Assembly (NCBI GenBank): GCA_030673645.1 | Contig: DAOVIO010000081.1 | Location: 1 to 17,545 of the forward strand | Source of the DNA: JAGLSB01 sp023135955 | Lineage (GTDB): Bacteria; Bacteroidota; Bacteroidia; Bacteroidales; GCA-2748055 | Direction of reading: 5' to 3' | Length of the DNA stretch: 17,545 nt | In this document: piece after piece, positions 6,476 through 15,600 of the stretch | Layout of the letters: each line of letters starts with the position of its first letter | Numbering within the stretch: position 1 is the first letter of the stretch | Program-made: the position numbers and the translations under genes | The notes under the pieces: model-generated | Database searches by the model: none | What the model was told of the DNA's origin: nothing | What the model saw: only the letters and a program-made list of their open reading frames with translations

Positions 6476-9271
6476 ATGAACACTTTTATGAGAATTTTAA
6501 CTCTGTGGATTGTCTTTTCTTTAAATATTTTGTCAGCTAATGCGCTTGATATTTATGTAAACCCGAATGGAAACGATAATAATAAAGGCACTAAAAAGAA
6601 GCCTGTTGCCACAATCTATGGTGCATTGAAAATTGTTGAGAAATATGCTTCCACCGAGGAAGTCAATGTGTGGTTTGCAGAAGGCAAATACTATTTTAAT
6701 AAAACAGTTGTCCTTGGAAAAGAGTTCTCAGGTAGTGAAGAGTTTCCGGTTAAATTTGCTGCTGTCCCCGGTGAAAAAGTGATATTTTCGGGTGCTGAAA
6801 AACTGGAAGGACTAATCTGGGAAGAACATAAAAATGGGATTTTAAAGACACAGTTGCCAGAAGCAAAGAATTTCAATCAGCTTTTTGTGAATGAAGAAAG
6901 GCAGATTCGTGCCCGGTTTCCCGATTATGATTATGAAGATCCTCTTCGTAGTGGTAAAGGATATCAGAATGTAGTTGACGGAACAAATCACAGACCTGAT
7001 AAATGGTTTAGCTATGATCCTGAGATATTTACTAAAAAGGATTGGAGTAATCCTACAACTGGCATAGTACATGCCTTTCAGAGTCATAACTGGGGAAATA
7101 TGCAATATCGTGTTGCAGGTGTAGCAAAAGATGAGAATAAAATACTGCTTGGAGAAGGTGCTTGGCAGCTCCAGAGGGATCATGGAATTGGTGCCGGCCG
7201 CGGTAGTTCGTCACCTTTTTATATTGAGAATATATTCGAGGAACTCGATGTTCCAGGAGAGTGGTTTCTCGATTCTGAAACAAATACTCTTTATTATTAT
7301 CCCTTTGAGCAGATGGATATAAATGATGTACTGATTGAAGCTGCAACAGTTAAAGATCATATTAATATAATTAGCACTTCTGAAGATCCTGTTCATCATA
7401 TCGAATTTCACGGATTCACTTTTACGCAATCGAACACAACTTTTATGGAGAAATACGAACCTCTTTCGCGTGGAGACTGGGCAATACATCGTGGTGGAGC
7501 TATTTTCATGGAAGGAACAGAGGATATCATAATTTCTGACTGTAATTTTGAATATACAGGTGGAAATGGAGTATTCATGAGTAAATACAACCGGAGAAAT
7601 TCTGTTCTGAATTCCCGTTTCTACCATACCGGCGAGAGTGGTGTGTGCTTTGTCGGTGACCCTAATGCGGTACGTCATTATCTTACCTGGGATCAAAGTC
7701 CTGAAGAATGGATGGCAGCAAGGGAGAATATGGATCTGGAACCCGGTCCAAAATCCGATAATTATCCAGCTGAATGTGTTGTAGATAATTGCATAATGTA
7801 TGAAATTGGTGATTATGGAAAGCAAACTTCCGGAGTCATAGTTTCTATGAGTTCTAAAATTACTGTTTCTCATTGTGACATATATAATATTCCCCGTGCG
7901 GGAATAACCGTAAATGATGGTACTTGGGGCGGACATATAATTGAATTTAATGATATATGGGAAACGGTAAGGGAATCAGGTGAGCATGGTCCTTTCAATT
8001 CCTGGGGCAGAGAAAGGTTCTGGTTATCGGGAAAAGGTGAAGGCGAAATGATAAAAGAACAGGTATTACTTGATGCTGTCGATCCAGTAATTATTCGGAA
8101 TAACAGAATTTCAAATTTCAGGAAATCTCTCTCAGCCGGAAATTGGACGATCGACCTCGACGATGGATCGAGTAACTATCAGATTTATAATAACCTCAGC
8201 CTTGGATCAACTCTAAAACTGCGCGATGGATATTACCGGAAAGTGTGGAACAATATTCATATTAGTGCGGTTCCAATAGGTTGGCATTGCTGGCCTGCAG
8301 AGTCTGAAGATGAATTTTATTCAAATATAAATGTGATAGCCGGTGAAGTAGAGGGAAGCGCTGAGCCTACAACTATTTTTATTAAACCGGCAAGACTGCC
8401 AAATGCGAAACTGGGAAAAAATATTGATAATAATCTGTATTACAATATTAACAAGCCTTCTTTGGATAGAATTTCACCCGAATTTACCCTAAGGGCGTGG
8501 AATAAAACCGGGAATGATATAAACTCTGAATTCGCGGATCCTCTTTTTTCAGATCCCGCTATGGGAAATTATTATGTGTCTGAAAATTCACCGGCTTTGG
8601 GCCTTGGCTTCGAAAATTTTGATATGGAGAATTTTGGACACAGAATGACAAAGATAATATCATTCGGAACAGAGTTTGAAGATCAGATAGTAGTCAAAAT
8701 AAAAGCAGATCAAAGAACTGGAGAAACACGAAAAAGTAATATTCATTATACTGTAGATGGTTCAATACCTACTTTAAAATCGCCAATTTATAAAGATTCC
8801 CTTGTTTTAAAAACTAACACAAAGCTAAAGGCTGCCACTATAAATAGTAGTGGAACCTTAATTGGCTTTATTGCAGAGAAAGACTTTAATAAAGTAGAAG
8901 AAGTTTATATTCCCTCATGGTACAGAACTGTTATTGATGGTAGTTATGATGGTGATGTTAAGGATGAAAAAAGTGCTGTTGTAATGATATGGAATGGAGC
9001 TGCATTAGTAACTATTCAGGATGATCCTGATTTGATTGATGCTGCAGGAGGGGTTGATTATGGTTGTTTCATAAAGAAAATTGATGACAAAGAAGGAGCA
9101 AAACTTAAAGCGGCCGGATTTAAGCCATATATGACCATTAGAAAAGTAAATGGAATTGTGGTTTATACACTTGAAGATTTTCAAAAAGTTTTAAGAACTG
9201 AAAGAAATAAGACATTGGAATTTGAATGTATAAGCGGATATGAAACCCTAATATTTAAATTGGAAAAATAA
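6476..9271 (+). CDS. GH141-like right-handed beta-helix protein with C-terminal PDZ-like domain
   Basis: A 931-residue exported protein. Residues 1-24 form a signal peptide (…LSANA, cleavage before LDIYV); Met5 is an alternative start. There is no lipobox and no T9SS domain, so it is probably periplasmic. An N-terminal beta domain starts with IYVNPNGNDNNKGT; PGEWFLDSETNTLYYYP (260-276) leads into the beta-helix, roughly 285-710. HGPFNSWGRERFW (504-516) and DLDDGSSNYQIYNNL (560-574) are hallmark segments of GH141-type proteins; BT1002, the founding member, is an alpha-L-fucosidase with two catalytic Asp. The Asp residues in DLDDG are my best candidates here. After the helix comes a chitobiase-C-terminal-like module (IHYTVDGSIPTLKSPIY, about 735-805), then a PDZ-like domain (about 857-931: GVDYGCFIKKI, AAGFKPYMTIRKVNG, TLEDFQKVL). 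It lies in the fucosidase-sulfatase run, 26 bp before the next sulfatase. Confidence 0.82.
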   Translation: MNTFMRILTLWIVFSLNILSANALDIYVNPNGNDNNKGTKKKPVATIYGALKIVEKYASTEEVNVWFAEGKYYFNKTVVLGKEFSGSEEFPVKFAAVPGEKVIFSGAEKLEGLIWEEHKNGILKTQLPEAKNFNQLFVNEERQIRARFPDYDYEDPLRSGKGYQNVVDGTNHRPDKWFSYDPEIFTKKDWSNPTTGIVHAFQSHNWGNMQYRVAGVAKDENKILLGEGAWQLQRDHGIGAGRGSSSPFYIENIFEELDVPGEWFLDSETNTLYYYPFEQMDINDVLIEAATVKDHINIISTSEDPVHHIEFHGFTFTQSNTTFMEKYEPLSRGDWAIHRGGAIFMEGTEDIIISDCNFEYTGGNGVFMSKYNRRNSVLNSRFYHTGESGVCFVGDPNAVRHYLTWDQSPEEWMAARENMDLEPGPKSDNYPAECVVDNCIMYEIGDYGKQTSGVIVSMSSKITVSHCDIYNIPRAGITVNDGTWGGHIIEFNDIWETVRESGEHGPFNSWGRERFWLSGKGEGEMIKEQVLLDAVDPVIIRNNRISNFRKSLSAGNWTIDLDDGSSNYQIYNNLSLGSTLKLRDGYYRKVWNNIHISAVPIGWHCWPAESEDEFYSNINVIAGEVEGSAEPTTIFIKPARLPNAKLGKNIDNNLYYNINKPSLDRISPEFTLRAWNKTGNDINSEFADPLFSDPAMGNYYVSENSPALGLGFENFDMENFGHRMTKIISFGTEFEDQIVVKIKADQRTGETRKSNIHYTVDGSIPTLKSPIYKDSLVLKTNTKLKAATINSSGTLIGFIAEKDFNKVEEVYIPSWYRTVIDGSYDGDVKDEKSAVVMIWNGAALVTIQDDPDLIDAAGGVDYGCFIKKIDDKEGAKLKAAGFKPYMTIRKVNGIVVYTLEDFQKVLRTERNKTLEFECISGYETLIFKLEK

Positions 9272-9297
9272 TTATAACACAGATAAATATTAAAATT

Positions 9298-10851
9298 ATG
9301 AATATTAATAAAATAGGATACGGATTAGGGTTTCTTGCATTAGCAGGTTGTTCTACTGCCTCTGAAGTAAAAGAAACTACAGCCCCTAATATCTTGTTCA
9401 TTATGAGCGACGATCATACTGCGAATGCTATTAGCAGTTATGGACTTCGTTTTGCAGAGATTTTACCTACTCCAAACATCGACAGACTGGCAAATGAAGG
9501 AGCAATGCTCACAAATTGCTTTGTAACTAATTCAATTTCAACCCCAAGTCGGGCTACAATAATGACAGGTAAATATGGCCATAAAACGGGTGTTTATACA
9601 CTTTGGGATGATATAGTGAAGGAGGATGATAATATCGCAAAATATATACAGGCAAGTGGTTACGAAACGGCAATAATTGGTAAATGGCATCTTCATACCC
9701 AACCAAACGGGTTTGATTATTATAGTGTATTGCCTGGCCAGGGAAAATATTTTAATCCGGTTTTTAAAGAGTCCGGAATGGAATGGATTGATAATAGTAA
9801 AGAGGGGAATACTTATGAGGGTTATACAACAGATATAATTACAGACAAAACATTGGATTGGCTTGATGGACGTGATAATTCCAAACCTTTCTTTTTAATG
9901 AGTCATCATAAAGCACCTCATGGATTATGGGAATATGCTCCTCGTCATGAACATCTGTTCGATTCTGTAAGCATACCTGAGCCTTTTAGTCTAATGGAAG
10001 ATAAATCTCATAGAAGTGATGGTTCAAAAGAGTTCGGTAGAAATATGCTGAATATGTCAACAAGGATGAGTGAACCGAGAAGAGGAGGGTTTTGGCCGAC
10101 AGGTAAAATGGATATTACCGGGATGAGTGATGAAGAAAGAATACGGGCGGCTTATCAGAAATACCTTAAGGATTATCTGAGAACCGTGGCGGCAATAGAT
10201 GAAAATGTAGGTCGTGTTCTTGATTATCTGGAAGAAAATGACCTCGTTGAAAACACCATTGTTATTTATACTTCAGACCAGGGTATGTTTCTTGGAGAGC
10301 ATAGTTATTATGATAAGAGATGGATGTTTGATGAAGCACTAAAAATGCCATTCTTAATTCGTAAACCAGGAGAAATTGAACCAAAAACTAAAGTTTCTGA
10401 TGTGATTACAAATCTCGACTTTGCGGAGCTATTATTGGATTATGCCGGTCTGGAAATTCCAGAAGACATGCAGGGAAGAAGTTTCAGGGAGAACCTTAAA
10501 GGAAATTCACCTGACGACTGGAGACAATCGATGTATTATCACTACTGGATGCACTTTGAAGGATCAAATGTACCGGCACATTACGGTATCAGAACAAAAG
10601 AATATAAACTTATTTTCTTTTATGGCAGTGGACTGGGATTAAATGGAACAAATGATGACTGGAAAACACCTGTGTCATGGGAATTATACGATTTGAAGAA
10701 TGATCCATACGAAGTAAATAATGTATATAATGATCCGGATTATGCTGAGGTGGTGGTCCAAATGAAAAAAGAATTGAAAGAACTTAAAGATCAATATGAA
10801 GATTTCGATTCTGATTATCCAGATCTTGAGAAAGTAAGTGAGATGAATTGA
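9298..10851 (+). CDS. S1-family sulfatase lipoprotein, Ser-type (S-x-P-S-R)
   Basis: A 517-residue sulfatase with lipobox LAGC (Cys18). The domain starts APNILFIMSDDH, with metal ligands Asp38/Asp39. The active-site segment is S81-T-P-S-R85 within ATIMTGKYGHKTGV: Ser81 would be converted to formylglycine, which requires an anaerobic-type maturase. Other ligands: K129 and H131 in GKWH, H208 in APHG, D327-Q328 in SDQG (Gln in place of the usual Asn/His), and K340 in YDKRWMF. The C-terminal DPYEVNNVYNDPDYAEVV and the charged tail ending near YPDLEKV resemble the partial sulfatase at 1-147, so the two may belong to one subfamily. SDQGMFLGEHSYYDKRWMFDE is common in sulfatases annotated as heparan- or iduronate-like, but substrate cannot be fixed from this; context favours sulfated fucan. 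Confidence 0.93.
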   Translation: MNINKIGYGLGFLALAGCSTASEVKETTAPNILFIMSDDHTANAISSYGLRFAEILPTPNIDRLANEGAMLTNCFVTNSISTPSRATIMTGKYGHKTGVYTLWDDIVKEDDNIAKYIQASGYETAIIGKWHLHTQPNGFDYYSVLPGQGKYFNPVFKESGMEWIDNSKEGNTYEGYTTDIITDKTLDWLDGRDNSKPFFLMSHHKAPHGLWEYAPRHEHLFDSVSIPEPFSLMEDKSHRSDGSKEFGRNMLNMSTRMSEPRRGGFWPTGKMDITGMSDEERIRAAYQKYLKDYLRTVAAIDENVGRVLDYLEENDLVENTIVIYTSDQGMFLGEHSYYDKRWMFDEALKMPFLIRKPGEIEPKTKVSDVITNLDFAELLLDYAGLEIPEDMQGRSFRENLKGNSPDDWRQSMYYHYWMHFEGSNVPAHYGIRTKEYKLIFFYGSGLGLNGTNDDWKTPVSWELYDLKNDPYEVNNVYNDPDYAEVVVQMKKELKELKDQYEDFDSDYPDLEKVSEMN

Positions 10852-11005
10852 TCTTTATACTCAATGTAATATTTGTAATATCAAAATTGACTTACTGATT
10901 TTCTTTAAGAGGCTTTCTGAAGTAATTTCGCGCAATGGAATGTGGTTGGGAAATTGAACTGCAGTGTGATAGAAAAATAATCATAATTGTTTAATAATCT
11001 TTAAA

Positions 11006-12550
11006 ATGAAAAAATCAAATTATAAATTGTCTGGTATTCTACTTTCAGGAGTTGTAATAGCTTCGAGTTGTGCAAACAGTGGAGGTGATAAGAATGTTGA
11101 TTTGAAACAACCAAATATTATCTTTTTGCTAACCGATGATCAGGCATACAATACGCTTGGGGTTATGGGTAACGATGAAGTAACAACCCCAAATATCGAT
11201 AAACTTGCCAATCAATCGGTAATATTTGATAATTACTATAACACAACTGCTATAAGTATGGCCAGTCGGGCAAATATTATGACCGGGATGTACGAATTTA
11301 AATCCGGATGTAATTTTCAGCATGGTCCGCTTACAAGTGAGAAATTTCAACTCTCATATCCCATATTGTTAAGGGAAGCAGGCTATAGAATTGGTTTTGC
11401 AGGAAAATTTGGTTTTGCCGTGACTGAAAGCTCAGAAAGTAATTCAAGTTACCATACATATGACCGACTCCCGGTTGATGAATTTGACTGGTGGAAGGGT
11501 TGGCCGGGACAAGGCTATTACCAAACAGAGAAAAATAAATATATGGTGGAATATGCGGAAGAATATCCTCATGTTTCAACTGCCCTTGGTGCCGCTGCAA
11601 AAGATTTTCTCAGGGAGTCGGCCAGCAGTGAGCAGCCATTTTGTTTATCGGTGAGTTTTAAAGCTCCGCATAGTCCGGTTTCCCCAAATAAAGACTTCAA
11701 TCATATATATGAAGGAGCAGAATTTACAAAACCGGTAAATTATGGCGAAAAAGGTGCTGCGCATCTTCCTGAACAATCAAAACAAGGAAGGCAATATACC
11801 AAGTTAAGAGATAGGTATTTTCCTGAAAAATATGATGAGGCAATGGCAAAATATCACCAGCTTATTTATGGTGTCGATGTAGCTGTTGGAATGATTATGG
11901 ACGAGCTTAAAGTGCTCGGTCTCGATGAAAATACAATTGTAATTTTCACCTCCGATAATGGATATTTCACCGGAGCACATGATTTTGGAGGTAAAGTTTT
12001 GCCTTATGAGGAAGGAGCAAGAGCCCCGCTGATTATTTATACTCCGGGAAGGAATGAAACAGGGAAAGCACTTCGTACAAATGCATTGGCAGGGAATATT
12101 GATATTGCTCCAACAATCCTTGAGTATACAGGTTTAAGTATTCCTGAAAATATGGACGGCGTGAGTTTGATCCCTGTTGTTGATGACCCTACAACTTCTG
12201 TAAAAGATAATCAGCTTTTTGTACAGGCATGGGGCGAAACTCCTGCACAGTCATTATCATTAATTCATAAGGATTATAAATATTTATACTGGTTTTACGG
12301 GGAAGGAATGGAACCGGCTGAAGAATTATATAATTTGGATGAAGACCCTTATGAGATGAATAATCTTTTTGCCGATCCTTCTGAAAAATCTATGCTGGAT
12401 GAAATAAGATCTGTTTATGATTCATATATAGAAAAATGGGTTGCAGAATGTGTGCCAGGGAACAATTATCCGGTATACGGAGAAATTTTCGACCGGAATA
12501 TTTCCTGGGATAATAAAAAGCAATTTGTAAAATATAGAGGAGATAAATAA
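11006..12550 (+). CDS. S1-family sulfatase lipoprotein, Ser-type with S-x-A-S-R
   Basis: A 514-residue sulfatase. A lipoprotein signal peptide ends at SSC (Cys22; the lipobox is relaxed). The domain starts QPNIIFLLTDDQ (Asp44/Asp45). The active-site segment is S84-M-A-S-R88 followed by ANIMTGMYEFKSG: Ser replaces Cys and Ala replaces Pro, so it departs from the canonical signature at two positions. The usual GKWH is GKFG here (K134 kept, His replaced by G136). H222 in APHSP, D317-N318 in SDNG and K330 in FGGK are present. A long insert around DEFDWWKGWPGQG precedes the middle of the domain. It ends with YNLDEDPYEMNNLF. The 154 bp before it hold no convincing gene or promoter, and 120 bp after it hold the palindromic repeats. 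It is probably active, with unusual substrate contacts around the sulfate. Confidence 0.9.
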   Translation: MKKSNYKLSGILLSGVVIASSCANSGGDKNVDLKQPNIIFLLTDDQAYNTLGVMGNDEVTTPNIDKLANQSVIFDNYYNTTAISMASRANIMTGMYEFKSGCNFQHGPLTSEKFQLSYPILLREAGYRIGFAGKFGFAVTESSESNSSYHTYDRLPVDEFDWWKGWPGQGYYQTEKNKYMVEYAEEYPHVSTALGAAAKDFLRESASSEQPFCLSVSFKAPHSPVSPNKDFNHIYEGAEFTKPVNYGEKGAAHLPEQSKQGRQYTKLRDRYFPEKYDEAMAKYHQLIYGVDVAVGMIMDELKVLGLDENTIVIFTSDNGYFTGAHDFGGKVLPYEEGARAPLIIYTPGRNETGKALRTNALAGNIDIAPTILEYTGLSIPENMDGVSLIPVVDDPTTSVKDNQLFVQAWGETPAQSLSLIHKDYKYLYWFYGEGMEPAEELYNLDEDPYEMNNLFADPSEKSMLDEIRSVYDSYIEKWVAECVPGNNYPVYGEIFDRNISWDNKKQFVKYRGDK

Positions 12551-12573
12551 ACGATTAATTATAGAAAATTTAT

Positions 12574-12657
12574 CCAGCTCCAGCGGAGCGACATCTTTGT
12601 AGAAATAGATAAAGCATAACGACAAGCTCCGTATGAGCGAAATCTTTGTATAGAAAA
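12574..12657. repeat. Two diverged copies of a palindromic intergenic repeat
   Basis: Copy 1 (12574-12605) and copy 2 (12623-12657) lie in the same orientation, 17 bp apart. Both have a GCTCC start, a GAGCGA arm and a shared ATCTTTGTA followed by AGAAA or a close variant. In copy 1, GCTCC (12577-12581) pairs perfectly with GGAGC (12585-12589) over a 3-base loop. In copy 2 the arms GCTC (12626-12629) and GAGC (12635-12638) pair over a 5-base loop, with one base pair lost. The form resembles REP-like elements I know from Bacteroidota intergenic regions (from memory). The TTTG in each copy is close to a -7 box, but no full promoter is seen. Confidence 0.7.
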
Positions 12658-12670
12658 TGTAAATAAAAAC

Positions 12671-15600
12671 ATGAAAATAAAATCAATCACAATAACGCTG
12701 TTCATTGCCCTTGGAATTAATCTCCAGGCCCAAAACCTAATGCCTAATCCGGGATTTGAATTGGGATATGACATTGATCATCCTTTCACAGCAATAAATG
12801 GCTCTGTTGTAACCTTCTCAGGTACTTCGCAGGAGGTTTTTCAGGGCGACAGCGCATTGCAAATTGTAGTTGATGTAGTAGGAACTGGCGGACCACAGGT
12901 TATTGGACTTAGACATCAGATTCCTCATTTGGATCCCGATTCAATTTATTCGGCCAGGGTTGCTATTAATGGCCCCCTTGGACAAGAATTCCGGTTCAGG
13001 TTTCTAGGTGATATTAAACAAACTAAAAATTTTGAAGTTAGCAGTGAAGGTTATAACATTTACGAATATCTAATTGACCCACTCGGAGCTTCGGCTCGTG
13101 ATACTCATCTCGTTGCTCTTGAATTTGCTTTTACCGGTAACTCAGCCGGAACATGGTATGTTGACAGTTTGGTTCTTGAAGTGACAGGAGTATCAACAGC
13201 TGACCCAGATCCCGACCCAGATCCCGATCCTGATCCCGATCCCGATCCTAATCCAAGTCCGGGGCCAACAGTCTTTTTATCTCCTACAGGGAGTGATTTA
13301 AATAATGGTTCAATGTCTGCGCCTTTGCTGTCATTGGCTAAAGCTGATGAAATGGATGCTGATACTATTTTCCTCCTTAGTGGAAGATACTATGATGAAC
13401 ATCATTTTGTAAATTTCTCAGGTTCAGAAACCAATCCGAAGGTCATCATGGCTTATCCCGGACATGAAGTAATTTTCGATGGAACATTTCCTGTTGAATC
13501 AGCCTGGGAACTTCATGAAGGAAGTATATATAAAACTACCTTAAATAAAGATATCTGGCAGGTATTTGTAAACAGAGAAATGCTTAATCTTTGTCGATGG
13601 CCAAATGTTGAAGGCTTTATAGAAGACGAGCAGCCTGTGTCTCCTTTAACATTACCAAATTCCCTATGGGATCAGGCCGGAACATGGGGACATTCTGCCG
13701 ACCATAGTACAAATGGAGTTATGATAGATGACGGTGGGCAAAATCTAGCCGGAATAGATATGGACCTGACAGGAGCGATTTCCGTTCTGAATGTAGGCTC
13801 CTTTAAAACATCTGCTTCAAATGTAGTGTCACATACACCGGGGGATGATTTTTTTACTTATGATTTTACTCTTAGTGATCCTTTTCTTACCTGGCAAAAA
13901 CCTTCTAAGGCATATTATTATATTGAAGGAAAATTAAACCTCCTTGATACCCCGGGAGAATGGTTCTTTGATAAAGACACAAAAGAACTCTATGTAATGA
14001 CTAAAGATATGACTGACCCATCAACCATGGAAGTAAGAGTTAAAGATCAGTCCTATGCCATGACTTTCGGCAATAGTGATTACCTCCATATTGAGGGAAT
14101 TAAATTTTGGGGCACGACGATTTCCGGAACAGATAATAATTATCTGACAATTGAAGATTGTGAGTTTACTTATCCATCTTATGGCAAAAGAATACTTGAA
14201 GAATATGCCCCTGTTGATATTACCATTTTTGAAGGAAACTGCAGTAATATTAATCTTCTGAATAATGTAATTCAATATACAGAAGGGGAAGCTTTTTATT
14301 TTTCCGGTACAAATCATCTCATGGATAATAACCTTATCAGACACATTGATTTTACATGTGTAAATTTATATATGATTGGTGGCACACTGGACTTTAAAGG
14401 CGATAATAATGTCTTCAGTAATAATACAATCTATATTTGTGGAGCATCAGAAACAATCACTCCAGGTTCTTATAATACTGTTGAAGGAAATGAAGTATGG
14501 AGCATTGGACATTTGCAAAATGATGGCGCAATTATTCAATATATGGTGTCCCCAACCATTGGCAGTGTAACACGTAACAATTGGCTGCATGATTGTACTA
14601 AGATGGGAAGCCGATATGACGGATCATTGGATGTTGGAAATACTGGTATTCTTGGATTCTGGGAGCCCTGGGAATCCCAGACTAAAGGTATGCATTATGG
14701 AAATACTTATTGGAATACAGAAAGTGGTTTTATGATTAAAGGCGATTATCATACTGTTAATAATAATACCGTTTTTGATAATCTGAAAGTCAGTATAATA
14801 ATGATGAATAAACCACCAGAGGGAGGAAATCACAACTCAATATGTGTTAATAATATCGGGGAAATGATTTCCGGCTACAGGGGAGGTGCTACACCTGATG
14901 ATTATCCAATTGGTGGTACACACAGTAATAATTATAATGCTTATTATGAAGATTTAAGTGTTGAAGAAGTATTGATGGATGTTGAAAACAGGGATTTCAG
15001 ACCCAGACCTTCAGCCTTCTTAATTGAAAAAGGAACTTTTGATGTAAACAGCGATGATCTGTTCTCGGAACATACATATATTGATTCTGTATTTGATATT
15101 GGTGCTTACGAATATGGAGATACGTTATACAACATTGCTGGCAGGAAACTGAATAATGCTTCTCATCCCATTCCTGCAAATATGGGAACAGCAAATGCTG
15201 AGGATATAATTCTGGCTTTTCGTCCTGCTTATAAAGCATTGTCATATAATGTATATGTTGGGAAAAGTCAGGAAGCAGTATCTGAAGCTACAATTGAAAG
15301 TCCGGAGTTCAAGTCAAACCAGAACTATAATGTGTATAATCCCGGAGCAATTTATAAAGAAACGGAAGTTTTCTGGAGAGTTGATGCGATTAAGGATAAT
15401 GAAATTGTAAAAGGTGATGTGTGGTCCTTTACTACTTCAATTGATGCTAACGGGGCCGATTCTGATATATTGGCAATGGTCGATTTTATTATTCTTTCAG
15501 ATGAAACTCCCATAGAAGGTGCCATGATTCAAATTGATGGGAAGATAGAGTATTCAGATTCTGAAGGGAAGGCAAATTTTGCTGATATTCCAGAAGGATA

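Noticed and set aside
7211..7936. 241-codon open frame on the - strand
   Set aside because: It lies wholly inside the GH141-like gene, opposite its beta-helix. The translation has no recognisable motif, while the + strand frame has clear family signatures.
10867..10875. TAATATTTG as a -7 promoter box before the sulfatase at 11006
   Set aside because: It does not fit TAnnTTTG in register, lacks a properly spaced TTTG upstream, and lies over 130 bp from the start codon.
10853..10957. Short + frame in the 154-bp gap with RLSEVISRNGMWLGN, resembling the GH29 motif ahead of the N-L-L-L-N-I-G-P block
   Set aside because: The likeness covers only about 12 residues, breaks off before the diagnostic NIGP, and has no supporting sequence on either side. 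It could be a GH29 relic but cannot be supported by eye.
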